Assembly (NCBI GenBank): GCA_035222895.1
Contig: JAVYIG010009882.1
Location: 1 to 64,000 of the forward strand
DNA length: 64,000 nt
Direction of reading: 5' to 3'
Origin: Strongylocentrotus droebachiensis
Taxonomy: Eukaryota; Echinodermata; Echinoidea; Camarodonta; Strongylocentrotidae
Part shown: piece after piece, positions 46,065-59,190 of the stretch
Layout of the letters: the number at the start of each line of letters is the position of its first letter
Numbering within the stretch: position 1 is the stretch's first letter
Notes under the pieces: generated by a model
Told to the model about the DNA's origin: nothing
The model's database searches: none
Seen by the model: the letters and a program-made list of their open reading frames with translations, nothing else
Made by a program: the position numbers and the translations under genes

Positions 46065-48977
46065 TGTTGTGGTTTAAGCATCGTTTTTTCCCCTTCTTCC
46101 TAGTAGCCTTTTGGAAACCCATTTTATTTACAAGTAATGGTGTTTGTGCCATGTGCATGATTATATTATTCAGATTCCTGTTTTTTTATCTGACTAGCCA
46201 GTCTCTGATAATTAATATTCAAATATGTCATTATTCCATCATATTATCAACTTTATGACAGCTGTCATACATCCTACCCTAGAGATCCCTTGTTATGATA
46301 ATATTAAAAAATTAGCAGTATTGTGCTGTATTATTATTATCGTTTAGTGTATGCTGGGCATTCTATGTTTGTGTACTTCCCCGGATGCAAGTAATATTCT
46401 GGCAATCAGCCACATGATGTTTGTCAAGGATAATATTTTATTATTTTACCAAATTTATGAAAGATGTATGTGTATAGATGCGCCTATGTCATTTCCCGAT
46501 ATGGACATTATTAAGACATAACAACAATGGAAAGCTAATGCTAGACATAGTACTACACAGACGCCAGTCATTCTTTGGGCAGCAGCATCTAACCACTCTC
46601 TGATATTAGCCAAAGATAACAATATTTCACATACAATGACTCATCATAGATCAATATTCCAACGCTTCTCTCTCACCGGTCCGGTCGCTCGGTCGCTAGA
46701 GACCAACAAAGCCAAGGATAATATATGCGCCTATTGTCTGCTAGGCGAAGACTTTAACCCTTGCAACACCAAGGAGTAGTAGTGCAGGGTGTGTTGGTAG
46801 AGTGTAGGTCTTTGTTTATGAATGAGATGAATGAAAAATGTAGAGAGGGAGAGAGAGAGAGAGAGATAGGGAGAGAGAGAGAAGCAAGTGGTGGTGGAGG
46901 GAGGGAGAGAGAAGAGGGAAGGGGAGGGGAGGGGAAGGGGTAGATTTAGACATGGAGCATGTGCAGTTATTAGAGAATAGACTAGAAAGGGACATACCTG
47001 TTTAAATACAAAAATGAGAGAAAGAGATAAGTATATAGAGGATAAGAGGAAGAAAGAAAACAGGATATGTAAATAAAATTAGAAAAAAGCAAGACCAGTA
47101 AACAGACGTGATATAGATGGGAACAGACAAAGAGAGTACCAGTCAAGGAACAAAGACGAGACAACAAACTGACAAAAATGTAGGAAAAAGGAGATTGGGA
47201 TGGGGGCGGTGGATTTGTAAGGGAGAGAGAGAGAGAGAGAGAGAGAGTGTGTTAAAGGGAAGTGTAAGAAGAGGATTGAGACAGGCAGATATACTGAGGG
47301 AGGAGCGAGAGTAACCATGTGGAAGAAGTCTGGCAATATATTTGATTAGTAGGACAAGCTTGTATCACATTTAATGAAGGTTAAAGATATGTCATTGAAT
47401 TACACACATGAGTTTCTCCCATTAGTCATCCTATTATATGTGTATGTTCTTTGTCAAAATGTAATTTAGACATTAAATTAAGAAACCACTGGCACCAGAA
47501 GATCCCTGCTTGAAGACAGATACACACATTTTTTAATAAAAGATGTAAATAAATGTAAGTTATTAAATTTAGTTATTAACTTAGACAATGAACAGACTGA
47601 AACAATAATAGATGCAGTAAAGAAGGGGTTCATTAATTGAAATGTTTAATAATTATTTTAAAGAAATTGATACCCTCTCATTGTGTGTTCATTCATGCCC
47701 CCTTTTGGCTTAATTTCTTTTACTCTAATATGTATAATCTTCCCTATATTTTAATTTGCACCTTTTGCATACTATTAAGTAATCAAGAACAATGTGAACA
47801 TCTTCAAGCAAATGTCATTTCCATCATGTGTTATACTACATTATAATTTACACTCTCTAAACAAAAGAAACCTCAAGTCCAACATCTTGGTGATTTCCTT
47901 TAGCCTCAGATTTCGTTTGAAACCCCGCTGTTTTTCTACCTATCTAGCAGCTGCCATATTATTCGCACATGATAAAACTAATAAGATTTATACTCTAATG
48001 CGAGTGCCCAGGCGTCAAATTCTCAGATTGATTGTGAGAACAAAGGCAAGTTGGTGTATTAGATGCAAAGTGTAGCTCTGTTACTGCGATATGCCTGTCT
48101 TTAGCATTCCTACTTATCATAAGTCTACTACAATTGTACATGGTTAAAGTATGAATTGTCGTCTTGATATACAGGTACATGCAATATGGGCAAGATACAT
48201 ACATCTCCATTTCTGGAAATTAAACATCATTATTAGGATATACTTCTCAGCTGAAAGTATATCAAAGTATATGCATTCAGTTGTTTCTTTTATTTCATCC
48301 CTTGACCTTACCTTTCACCTATTTCTCTATCCTTTCATCTTTCTATCCTTGTATCTTTCCATTTCCAGTTCTTTCATCCTCAATTATGCATGAACACTAA
48401 AGGATATACCCTTTGACAGCATCTGGAATTGATTTAGTCTTTCTTATATCATTCTTCCATCTTTCCATCTTCCATCTTTCTATTATTGGATCACCATTTC
48501 CTCCTGTACTATCTCTTTCTCGCTACTCCCCTTCATAATGTTTCTTCTTCCAAGTTCTGGCATCCCTTCATTCTTCTTTGACTCCTTATTTCTTCCTTCT
48601 TTCATCTCTCATCTATCTATCCTTCATTCCTTCAATCATTATAACTGTCATTCTCCCCTGATGCTAAAGATAGATGCATGGATAGATGGATAGATCGGTC
48701 ACTGAACTGCCATCGTATTGTTTCCTTTGAGGAAGAAACTCATTCCACAGGCTGCGGGGTGAAAAGAAATCCCCCATTTGCCCTATATCCATCGTATTGC
48801 TTACACACAGGTCAAGGAATATTTAACAGAATTTCTTTTTCAGTGTATGTTCGGTGGAGTTCAGGATTGAGTGGATCTAAAAACAAAGTTGAGATGCAGG
48901 GCACCATAAATTAATTCACAAGAGGTCTTCCTCTTGACATAATATATCTACTATTCCAAAGATTTGTCTTTCTCTTT
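45266..48977 (+). other. Intron sequence with microsatellites
   Basis: It contains G20 (45627-45646), (CT)n (about 46001-46068), GA/GGGA-rich purine tracts (46843-46940 and 47221-47248) and TTCCATCT-rich sequence (about 48300-48640). No gene is recognised. Confidence 0.5.
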
Positions 48978-49111
48978 CTCCCTCTGTCTCTTTCTTTCTC
49001 TCTTTCTTTTTTCTTTCTCTTGACCTCTCTCTGTGTATCTCTCTCTATATCTCTTTTTCCCTCTGTCTCTTTCTTTCTCTCTTCCCTTTTTTCTTTCTGT
49101 TGACCTCTCTC
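48978..49111 (+). repeat. Two-copy pyrimidine-rich tandem repeat
   Basis: The word CCCTCTGTCTCTTTCTTTCT followed by TTCTTTCT(C/G)TTGACCTCTCT appears twice, about 80 bp apart. Confidence 0.75.
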
Positions 49112-50597
49112 TCCAATCTTGAGGTGGGTAGAGAGAGAAAGAGTAGATGAAGAGCTAATCATTGGTATGCAAGATTGATCTTCATTACACAGACTCACCT
49201 GAGCCCATCACTGCACACCTTTTCATTTTGTAATTTAATATTGAAAGATACCATAGTATAGAATCCAATCTCATTGGTTAAAGGTGCACACAAACATTCT
49301 GGGGCAGGTCCAAGCTATTTGGATTGTGACGTACGGGACATTCAGAGACTTTAAACAAGAAATAACAACAGATGACATTATTTATATGGCTATCTTTTGG
49401 TATGAGTCTGTGGCTATTATGGGTTAGTTCATTTGTGGAAAGTTTTAGTTCTGACTAATTTTTTAATTAATTGTTAATGTAATTAATGTGCAACGTGACG
49501 TACGGTTCACAGCGTTACATGCAATATCCATCTACATTTTTCTTAAACTGGTGCATATGTTGTTTTTTGTAATCTATATTATGATTTCCATTGGTCCATT
49601 TGAAAAATATGTGCAAGAATTAATGCTTGGTTGGAAGTTTTAACAAAATTCTATTTTTCTTTTCTTGTTTGTAAAAAAACACATTTAGTATAGACCTCAG
49701 CCTGAGTTACCCCAACATTTGTGTTCAACAAATGATTAAGCTTTGGGAGGGGGAGGGGAGGCGAGGGGAGGGAAAACGGAACAATCATTGTTGTATACTG
49801 TGTGTTTACTGCAAGGAGGGCATCAACTCATTCAACAATGGCTTAGAACCCTTATGGCTCTCAACACGATTTATCTTCATTAGATATGAGCTTACTATTA
49901 TGAGGATTTCAGAATTATATTTTTATGATTTCTCAAATTAGTAATTCAGTTTTGTCTCACTATTCAGTGGATTTTGAAGAACTATACATTCATGTAAAAG
50001 GCAAAAATATGAATAAAACAAAACATAATGACAAACAAAACATTTAACAACATATGTTTAATGGAATATATAATTTCACCGTAATAACAGTCTACAAAGA
50101 AATGAAACCTTTAACTGTACATCAAATGTGTGTATGCATTTACATCAAACTATTTTAAAATCTAGAGTTAACTAGGTGCGTTGAAGACTAGAGAGCCATA
50201 CCCCCATACCTGTGATGTACATTTGAGATGGTATTATCACTCCTAGCTCAGCTAGTGCTGGTATGTAGCTGGAGGTGTGAATATCATCCATCATCGCCAT
50301 TCTAAGCATACTCTAGATACTTCCTAATGAATGGTACAAATGCTTATGGGGCATTTTGTGTTACCCATCCTGTCTTCCTGCTTGCACTCTTCTCTCTCTC
50401 CCTCGCTATTCCTCCCCCTCCCTCTCCCTTCCTCTCTCCCCCTCTTTTAATGTGCATTTGTCTTTTTGCGCTATTGAATACCCGTTTACGGATTTTTGTA
50501 TTTTATTTCTACTTTGAATCCTCTGTTTATTGGTTAATCTCTCTCCCTTCTCTCCATCTTTCTCTATCTCTCTACTTTTCTTCCTCCCTCTCTCTCC

Positions 50598-50628
<31 letters not shown>

Positions 50629-52007
50629 CCCCTCTCTCTTCTTACCTGCTGTATGTTATCTGTCTATTTCATTTGTCAGACCTTCCAACGTTTGCTGTCA
50701 CTTTGGAGCCCTGAATATTTCATTATATATTTGCTTTCATTGATTGATTGATTGATTGAATAATTAATTTCCAATGTTTATGTTATTGTATATCCCGACT
50801 TCCTCCTATTCATTAAAAAAGAGTAATTTGATTCAAGAATACTTGACATAGCGGTTTAATGTACCTCAGGTACTATTCTCTTTCTTTGGACTTTGATTTT
50901 GTAAAAAGTACATGTAGTCACTCCTATACGCAATGTCAAACGTAATTTACAAGCTATCAAAATTTTGGAAGCATTGCGTGAAGCATCACACAGATAATAC
51001 ATGTCAGCGAGTACTCTTATAATCTGATTCCAATTGATGTGATTAAATTAAACAAGCAAATGAACTACTGACGGACATAATCTGCGATGTCCATTCCAGA
51101 TGCATCCGTCGTTCATTTGAGATTATAGTAAGAGGTGTCAAACGTTTTCATGATTTGTAATTGGAACGCCCCAGCCCTGCATTCTACAGTCTACGGGGGA
51201 TTTATTGAATAGATTCTATATGTCATGGGCATCTGTGTAATAGTTCTAGCCATAGTTAAATGACATGTGTTACTGCTATTATGTAGTCTGTTTGATTTTG
51301 AATTAGTTGATATCTCTTTGGGATATATTCGTTACCGTATATAATTCCTCATTAAGCATTATTAAAGAACACACACAAAATAACAACAATTACTCTTATT
51401 TTGAATAGTCAGAGACTAAAAAACTTTGTATAGATAGATTAATTTTTGTTGGGCACTACATTATCCCCTGTAAACTGTAACAAAATGTGCAGTTTGATAT
51501 TTTTGTTTTCTATAGTCTGAAAGCTTACAGTAACAACATCAACAACAAAGTAATCAAAAAAGTGTTTTGGATGGGGTTCAACCTTTAGCTCATAACAGCA
51601 GGGCATAATATCACAGTACTTATAACACCATAGGACTGCAATGCATAGAATGCCCAAACTTCATCTTTGTAGCTTATGCATTACACATTTATTGTATGAC
51701 TTGTCAACTTGATTAAACCTCTTGTTTCTAACTCATATTATACATCCTATTCCATGTACCGGTAGTCATTCACACCTATGTTATGACGTCATTCATCATC
51801 TTTTCTCTCACCTTTTTAATGTGTTGGAGAAAACATTCCAGACTTGAGTTTCTGCTCTCTCATAATGCTGTGTTTGGTGAAACATTCCCAGACAATTTAA
51901 TTTTCAACATGATAGAGAGTGAGAAGGCGTTAACGTAATTCTATTAAATGGATGTGAAGCTGGATATAAGATAGAAACAAAGGGTTGTGCTAGTAGGCGG
52001 TAACATT
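49112..52007 (+). other. Intron sequence, no gene recognised
   Basis: It contains a CT tract near 50575-50640 and a (TTGA)n patch near 50741-50760. Nothing else is supported. Confidence 0.5.
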
Positions 52008-52083
52008 AAATGAAGAGAAAAGAAGGAGCTGGAGAGAGAGAAGAGGGAAGGAGGGTGAGGGAAATTGAGAGGGGAGGGGGAAA

Positions 52084-52239
52084 GGGAGGGAGGGAGGGAG
52101 GGAGGGAGGGAGGGAGGGAGGGAGGGAGGGAGGGAGGGAGGGAGGGAGGGAGGGAGGGAGGGAGGGAGGGAGGGAGGGAGGGAGGGAGGGAGGGAGGGGG
52201 GAGGGAGGGAGGGAGGGGGGAGGGAGGGAGGGAGGGAGG

Positions 52240-52284
<45 letters not shown>
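52084..52284 (+). repeat. (GGGA)n tract followed by (GA)n
   Basis: About 38 copies of GGGA run from 52084 to 52241 with only three enlarged G runs as interruptions. After a short AAAGA junction, (GA)n runs to 52284. Regular G3 runs with one-base loops are strong quadruplex candidates on the plus strand. Confidence 0.95.
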
Positions 52285-52286
<2 letters not shown>

Positions 52287-55200
52287 GGGTTAGGGGGAGT
52301 GTAAGAGTAAGAGGGCAATAATGAGTGGAAGAAAGAGATAAAGAAAAGAATAGCAAAAGCTATGAATAGAGAGGAAAGAGACTGAGGAGAAAGAATAGAG
52401 ATACAGGAAGTTCCTTTAAATGTTATAATATGTTCATCCTGGAAATCTGATTAATAGAGATATATTGGATTGCAGATTGAAAGTGATATGTTATTCTGTT
52501 CAGTGTGTGTATAGGCTTACAAAGGGAAGTATGCTGGTAAGCCTTGTACACGATAACAGAGTTTTCCTAAAGTTAAAAAAGAAATGTATATATTTGTTCA
52601 TGTATTTGTTTACCTTTTCCGCATATTTTGTGTTCAGAGCTTCTTCTGTTTGTAATGTCTTTGTTTCTTAGGTTTCATATCTTTTAATTCATACATCTTC
52701 TCTTTTTCCTGAAGTTTGTCACATTTCTGTTTGAAATAAGAAAACATATCAGTACTGCATTTCATCTCCTGGGAGGCGTAATTAAGGACATCGAGTCAAA
52801 TGGAGTCAATGACTTTCTGGTTTTCAGTAGCTGAAGTGGAATCACATTTTAGCAAATTGAAGCAAAGAAATTACATACCTGCTACAGTGATGTTGCTAGT
52901 ACTTGTGATATGTTTCTCTATGTCCTTATTCTGGTGAAACATAGCTCTTGGTTATTACTTTTTATATGTCAAACGAGGCCAAAGCCTTCTGTATTGATTG
53001 AGTTTCTTCAACAAGAATATGAACAATATGTATTTGCTCATGTACAAGAGAAGCCCAGCGATGACGCAAATTGAGAAAATGTTCCATGAAGATGGCATGA
53101 AGATGGCATGTAATGTGCTTGATGGGTTGTTCAAATACGCTTTATATTTGCTCATGCACTATCTGCTGCAATCACAATTGATATCTGTCTTTATCTCTTT
53201 TCCTTTTATGTCTGGCTATTGCTTATGTCTCGCTTTCTCTTCCGTATGGTTTGTCTCTCCATCTGTTTGTCTCTTCATCTGTTTGTTTGTCTGTCTGTCT
53301 GTGTGTGTGTGTGTGTGTGTGCATGTCTCTCTCTCTCTTTATTTCATATATCTCGCTTCTGTCCTCCATTTCTTCATATCTTCCCTTTTAAAGTATTGCA
53401 ATTTATTTGCCTTTACAATTTAAAAGAACTTGCTCTCAGCGGACTGAGTCTTAGAAAGTGAAGGAACCAGTGCACCTGTTAAACCCTTTTCATTGAAGTA
53501 GGCAGTTTAACCACGTATTTTTAAGTTATATAATACTTAAACTTCCTAAATTTAAAAGTGATACCTTTTTGGATTCATACAAAATTGTATATGTGCATTG
53601 ATATTTAAACAGGCTGAATCACAAAGTTTGATATCAGGCAAATGTTTTTTATTAAAAAACGCAAAAGCTTAACAGATTTCATTTAGTATAATGAAATCTT
53701 AGTCTTAAAATATGTGTCTGAAGATTGGTAGCTTGATTGCAGGGGTTAAATAATGAAGCAGAAGTATCATAGCAATACAATATCCTCCTTCTCCGTCACC
53801 CTGACACTCATCAACATCAAGAAGTCAATTCTGACGATTGAAACAACATACCCCGTACTCATTCTCCGAGACTCATTCTCGTTGTACTTTTGCACAGCTC
53901 CCAAGGTCTGTTACATGTATTTGAGACTTTCTAATCAAGCCTCCTATATTACATTACGTTTCCTAGAGTATATGTTTCTAGAGGTACAGCTACGTTCCAC
54001 TATAACAGGCACGGGAAACTTAATAACGTCTGGCCCGACGACATCACAGCGTGATCGTGTCTCGTATGGTGTAAATGTGACAAAGTTGCACAGTGGGAGC
54101 GACGGGCAAAACATGCCTACCCCTTACAACGGACCTATGAGATTATGCATAACGCTGAAATTGATAGTGAGGGGTCGGTAATGTAAGGAAACATGTTTAG
54201 TTTAGATCTCTCAACTTGATATTCATAACTGAAAGTTATTCTGACAAGTTTCTATTATGAAGATTTTGAAATGGGGGAATTTTTAGAAATAATGGTATGG
54301 AAGTGATATTCTTCCAAAATCAGATGTTCTTCTCACTAAAATGCTGTCATTGAAATATATGAAAATTGTATTAGTTGCTCCTGACAGTTGTAGAATTATA
54401 TGCCTGGTTTGATCCAGGAGACAACTATTCTATTTGATGGCTCGCCCAATGTCTTTCATCATTCAGAATGCACCTGTACTTATTGCAATATGTACTCACA
54501 ATTGAAATATCAAATGTGTGGATCATTCCACTTCTATATACATTTAGATCAAACTTAATACATTTTGATTTTGGTCCTCCAGTTTCAATTTGCGTAAAAA
54601 TATGATAACATGTTTCCCATGTTCTGCATATTTTCTTTCTTTCTTTCTCTGTATGTCGGCACAAGAAGGGCATTAAGTCTGTGTTAATGTTTATGAGTTA
54701 ACACTCTTCTGCCTCCAAACAGACATCTAGTTTTACACATTGAGCTGCAAGTGAGATGATAAACACTGTTATTCTATCAGATATAGGTTACATTTGCATG
54801 TTTACAAAAAGTAACTTACAACTAGCCTGAGAGAAAATGTTCTCTCAATCCATTACTCTTGTTCTCTCTTCCCCCGTCCTCATTAAAGTCCCCTTTGACT
54901 CAATCATACTCAAGAATATAATCTGGGACGTTTGGCACTTTTGAAATATTGCAAGGTGTATTTTTGTGGAGATTACAAGGATACTAGAAACTTTCTCATG
55001 CATGGAATGTTTGTGAATTTTTGCGAATTGTTCATATTTGTGACAGTTTAATGCTTTGAAATGATTGAATCCCGATTGACACAACACCAAACTTTTGCAA
55101 TTCCTTAGTAGATTATTGCTGTGCCGGCCAACTCTTACAGTTTGTGAAAGTTTCATGTCTCAGAATTTCTGGATCTACAGATTATGCAACCAGTAATATG

Positions 55201-55955
55201 ACAATTAAGGAAACCACTAATTCACGCGTTTGAGTACAAATATTATATGGGTAGACGGAAGATACCAATGTGTTTTCCATAATGAATGGCTTCTATACTG
55301 TGAGTCAACGAGAGGTTTCCTATTTTACTATAACACAAACATAACACCAACATAACACCAACATAACACCAAGTAATTTTTTGGCCTGGGTATATAATTA
55401 TAAAGTGCCTTCCCTCATTATATGAACACATAATTTATTTTATTTTGCTCTATACCATTGCAAGTCCTGTCCATGCACAAACGTTCATCATCTGTTACAT
55501 CAGCACCAAGCTAGCTGACCTAAACCATCCCATCGCATCATAGCCTGAAGCTCTACATTGATTTGGGTTCTGCTTTCACCGCCCTAACACCTGTATGTGT
55601 CCGCTAAACCAACACAGCCTACCGGTATCAGCTAGGAGCCGTACTCCTTGGTTAAAGCAATTCATTCCTAAAGATACACAAGGAGCACTTTAAACCTAAA
55701 GGAGCTTTAAACAAAATATTTGTCATTGATGATTATTTCTTTGAGTTTCTTCTCTCTCTTTCTCTCTCTATTTCTCTTTTTGTCCTTCTATGTATATGTT
55801 TTCTTTCCCTCCCTCCCTCCACCCTCAATCGTTCTCTTGTCTACTCCATTTTATTCATAAGCATAAGCAACACCAGCAAATGAAAAGATACTGTTACATT
55901 CAATATGTACGCTGATTCACGTTGTAGACACTGCATATTTTCATATTCATATATA
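52285..55955 (+). other. Intron sequence, no gene recognised
   Basis: It contains (TG)n at about 53299-53322 and three 12-bp copies of ACATAACACCAA (55339-55373). An open frame of 142 codons (53753-54181) lies in a slightly GC-richer patch but has no recognisable similarity, and frames of that length are expected by chance here. Confidence 0.5.
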
Positions 55956-56158
55956 CAGTGTGTCTCTAAAAAAAGTAAACCCAACTTCAACGGCAAATTT
56001 TCAGAAAACTATAAAATATTTACACATTATTTTTTCATGGTTAGATAGTCCAATAAGTCCTCTGTCCAATTATATCACTTAGGTTATCTGACGCTCATGC
56101 ATGACTGAGCATGATTCAACTTAGTGAACTGGTGTCAAATCATCACTGTGGCAAGTTA
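55956..56158 (+). repeat. Left terminal inverted repeat of the DD41D element
   Basis: About 203 bp, matching the inverse of 57448-57649. The outermost ~80 bp are identical. About ten differences, including one single-base indel, all lie further in. Confidence 0.95.
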
Positions 56159-56288
56159 TTTCTTGCTATTGTCATGCATTCAGGGCCTATTTGAAGTTAA
56201 ATTTTTGTCACATGTTAGGCCTATGATTACATAACAACTTCAGCAAAAGTTGTTCCTAACACAGGCACACTTCACATGCTTTCCAAAC

Positions 56289-57383
56289 ATGGTACAGTTG
56301 ACAATTGAGCAGAGAGTATTCCTGGTAACTCGATACCAGGAAACAAGAAGTTTTGTGGAAGTTCAAGATGCTTTTCGGGTGCAGTTCCCCGAGAGGCAGC
56401 CTCCAACAAAAAGAGCCATCTGGTACAATGTGAGAAAGTATGCTGATCACGGAACCAGTTTGAACAGGAATAAAGGACACTCTGGCCACAGACGAACTGG
56501 GAGGTCTGCTGAAAACATCCAAGTGGTAAGAGAGGCCATCCAAGCCAACCCACGCATAAGCACCAGGAGAAATGATACTGGAATACCACGCGCAACTTTT
56601 AACAGAATAGCAAGACTGGATTTGCATCTCCATCCATATCATGTTCATGTTCAGCACCAACTTCTACCAGCTGATTTTCCCAGACGACTTCAATTTTCAC
56701 AATGGTTTGTGAACCGGTGCAACCGAGATCGACAGTTCCTCCAGTTTTTTACCATCGGGGATGAAGCAACGTTTTCCATGGATGGAATGGTAAACACCCA
56801 CAATGAGCACGAGTATGCTGAACTCCATCATCCACCGGGATATGCTTTTAATAAGAACATGAGCAGGGAGAAAGTGAGTGTCTGGATTGGTCTTTGTGGC
56901 AATGGTTCATTGGTGGGACCTTACTTTTTTGAAGGCAACATCAATGGCAGGGCGTACCTTGACATGCTGAACAATTTTATTGTGCCTGAGATGGAACAGA
57001 TCTTCCCCCGACAACGACGTGGAGCATTCCGCAGGGCCTGGTGGGCTCAGGATGGGGCCCCAGCCCACAGACTTATTGCTGTGAGGAATCGTTTGACTGA
57101 ACTCTTTGGCAATCGCATCATTGCTCTTCATTTCCCAGTTGAGTGGCCTGCACGTTCACCAGATCTGACACCATGTGATTTCTTTCTTTGGGGGTATCTT
57201 AAAGGAAAAGTGTTCCAAACCCCACCGGCCACAATTCAGGAGCTGAGGCAACAGATAACAGGTGAAGTGAACCGATTACGACAAGATCAGGGAATGATCA
57301 GGCGTGCTGTCAGGGACATGAGGAGGCGTTGCGAGCTTTGCATGGAAAGGAATGGCGGTCATGTCGAGGGTACACATCCCTAA
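56289..57383 (+). CDS. DD41D-type Tc1/mariner-superfamily transposase
   Basis: 364 residues from ATG 56289 (MVQLTIEQRVFLVTRYQE) with no interruption. Another in-frame ATG lies 39 bp upstream (56250), but the later Met matches the usual MV..T.EQR start of this family. The N-terminal half has the two helix-turn-helix segments that bind the inverted repeats (EQRVFLVTRYQE... and NPRISTRRNDTGIPRATFN). The C-terminal DDE/D catalytic domain has IGDEATF (Asp158), WAQDGAPAHR (Asp255) and WPARSPDLTPCDFFLWGYLK (Asp297), with 41 residues between the last two aspartates. The enzyme cuts the element out and inserts it at TA. Close relatives are common in arthropods and other invertebrates, often annotated as Tc3- or DUF4817-like. 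All catalytic residues are present. Confidence 0.95.
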   Translation: MVQLTIEQRVFLVTRYQETRSFVEVQDAFRVQFPERQPPTKRAIWYNVRKYADHGTSLNRNKGHSGHRRTGRSAENIQVVREAIQANPRISTRRNDTGIPRATFNRIARLDLHLHPYHVHVQHQLLPADFPRRLQFSQWFVNRCNRDRQFLQFFTIGDEATFSMDGMVNTHNEHEYAELHHPPGYAFNKNMSREKVSVWIGLCGNGSLVGPYFFEGNINGRAYLDMLNNFIVPEMEQIFPRQRRGAFRRAWWAQDGAPAHRLIAVRNRLTELFGNRIIALHFPVEWPARSPDLTPCDFFLWGYLKGKVFQTPPATIQELRQQITGEVNRLRQDQGMIRRAVRDMRRRCELCMERNGGHVEGTHP

Positions 57384-57447
57384 GCTATGCTTGTAAGAAA
57401 TCAGACATTTCCTATGTCATTTGATTGATGAACTTCCAGTGCAATTC

Positions 57448-57649
57448 TAACTTGCCACAGTGATGATTTCACACCCATTCACTAAGTTGAATCATGCTCA
57501 GTCATGCATGAGAGTTACATAACCTACGTGGTATCATTGGACAGAGGACTTATTGGACTATCTAACCATAAAAAATAATGTGTAAATATTTTATAGTTTT
57601 CTGAAAATTTGCCGTTGAAGTTGGGTTTACTTTTTTTAGAGACACACTG
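57448..57649 (-). repeat. Right terminal inverted repeat of the DD41D element
   Basis: Partner of 55956-56158; begins TAACTTGCCACAGTGATGAT and ends AGAGACACACTG. Confidence 0.95.
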
Positions 57650-57651
57650 TA

Positions 57652-58750
57652 GAGTGAAAATACATGAAATGTGCAAGTCAGAGGTAAACCCCCTCATACA
57701 CTAACACATGCCAAACATAACTAATCACATTCCAATCAATACTGAATTCACATCCTCTGTGGAAATTGTATTTTTCCAGCATTCATTATATATCTCGCTA
57801 AACCAAATCTTACCAGAGCGTAATCAATTTTTCCTTTCAGCCAAATTCAATAAGACTGTATTTCTGTCAAATGTCGTCTCGTAATCAAGAACCATGTATG
57901 CTGCAGTATTCTGATATTGTATGTGAAAAGCGCAATATATGAAATGTCAAACAGGGAGATAGATTAACATGACAAGTTGTGTATTACCCATGTATTGGAG
58001 TATAGCCAAATTCAAACCTTTTGCTATCACTGCATCAGAAGAAGTGGGTTATTATGAAATAGAGTAACGTTGTAGTGTTAGTTTTAGAGTGTTATCTAAA
58101 ATGTTGTTAAAAGAATATCTTTAGTATTCTTTAGCATGATGGAGATATAGATAAATGTACATTTCAGCTCAAGATCGGTATTGTCCTGCCTCAATGTGAT
58201 TTATATACATGCTGGGCCTCTCTTTACAGGACACTAAATTCCACTTTACTACACCTGTAGTACATCTACAACTGTAGATTAAAATAAAAATGATCAGCGA
58301 AAAAAAAATTTAAAAAATATCGTTACATTTGATGATCCTAAATGCTTTTTATTATTTAAGATGTACATTCATGCATTTTTTTTTATAAATATAAGTTTTG
58401 GTTTGTTTTGGTATTTTCTTTGTTTAATTACATCTTGTAAAAAACACACAAACACCTAGCTATTTGTACTTCACATAAGTACATGTACTTGCTCATTAGC
58501 CTGTGTATGACATCCCTGTAATCTCTAACACATGCACATTTACTATCTATGGCAGTATGGTAGCATTTGAAAAACAGCTCAAACTAAAGGCCTTCATCAC
58601 ACTCGTACTTCATCTATCATTTGACAATCGTTAAAATGACTTGACATTCAGAGAATAAATAGCTTCCCCCTAGCCCGCCAGCGCAGGCTATATATCATCA
58701 TAACGTGAATTGGTTGCGTCTGGGTATCACATTAGACAGATTGCAATCAA
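57652..58750 (+). other. Intron sequence, no feature recognised
   Basis: AT-rich with a poly-A/T patch near 58300. Nothing is supported. Confidence 0.5.
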
Positions 58751-58880
58751 TACGTGTTTGTATAGACCAGGGAAGGGACATGCTGTATCAATCTATACTC
58801 AATCATTTCAAGTAGTCTGAGTGAGTATGCTGCCCTCTACTGGTAATAACAGTACAATCTGTCCATGTTGGTTTGTGTGC
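58751..58880 (+). repeat. ~100-bp dispersed repeat, copy 1, with CTCF-core-like motif
   Basis: It contains CATGCTGTATCAATCTATAC, CTCAATCATTTCAAGTAGTC and CTGCCCTCTACTGG (58830-58843), which fits the inverse CTCF core SYGCCMYCTRSTGG at every position. Flanking words TACGTGTTTG and TTGGTTTGTGTG are shared with copy 3. Confidence 0.7.
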
Positions 58881-59094
58881 TGTCTGGGATTAATGGAGGC
58901 CCGTAGCCTGTATTAATGACATAATTAAAGGCATCGTTTAACAATGTTAAATCTGAGATGCACGGCCCTACGTTTTATCAGTGTCTGTGATATGGTGTAA
59001 TATTGAAGCCCTAAAAAAATTGTGCTTCAAAATGATCAAGAAGTGCCTCAAAAAAGTAAAAATCTTTGAGTGACCTGTTTTACCATACTCTATA

Positions 59095-59190
59095 GACTGA
59101 AGAAAGGTACATGCTTTCCAATCTATACTCAATCATTCCAAATGGTCTGTGAGAGTATACTGCCCTCTGGTAGTGAGCAGAGTTAAGTTA
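59095..59190 (+). repeat. ~100-bp dispersed repeat, copy 2
   Basis: It shares CATGCTTTCCAATCTATACT, CAATCATTCCAAATGGTCTG and GAGTATACTGCCCTCT with copy 1. The CTCF-like core at 59160-59173 has one mismatch. Confidence 0.7.

Larger units (their letters stand above)
55956..57649 (+). mobile_element. Complete DD41D Tc1/mariner-superfamily transposon (1,694 bp)
   Basis: The element runs CAGTGTGTCTCTAAAAAAAG ... CTTTTTTTAGAGACACACTG and is flanked by TA on both sides (55954-55955 and 57650-57651), the duplication typical of the Tc1/mariner superfamily. It has unusually long terminal inverted repeats of about 203 bp. A single uninterrupted transposase frame (56289-57383) lies between them. Everything needed appears present, so it is either a recent insertion or still active. 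It lies in sense orientation in the NAV intron. Confidence 0.95.

Noticed and set aside
53753-54181. 142-codon open frame in a slightly GC-richer patch
   Set aside because: No recognisable motif; several frames of this length are expected by chance in 64 kb read six ways.
56256-57131. Antisense frames within the mariner element
   Set aside because: Shadows of the transposase frame.
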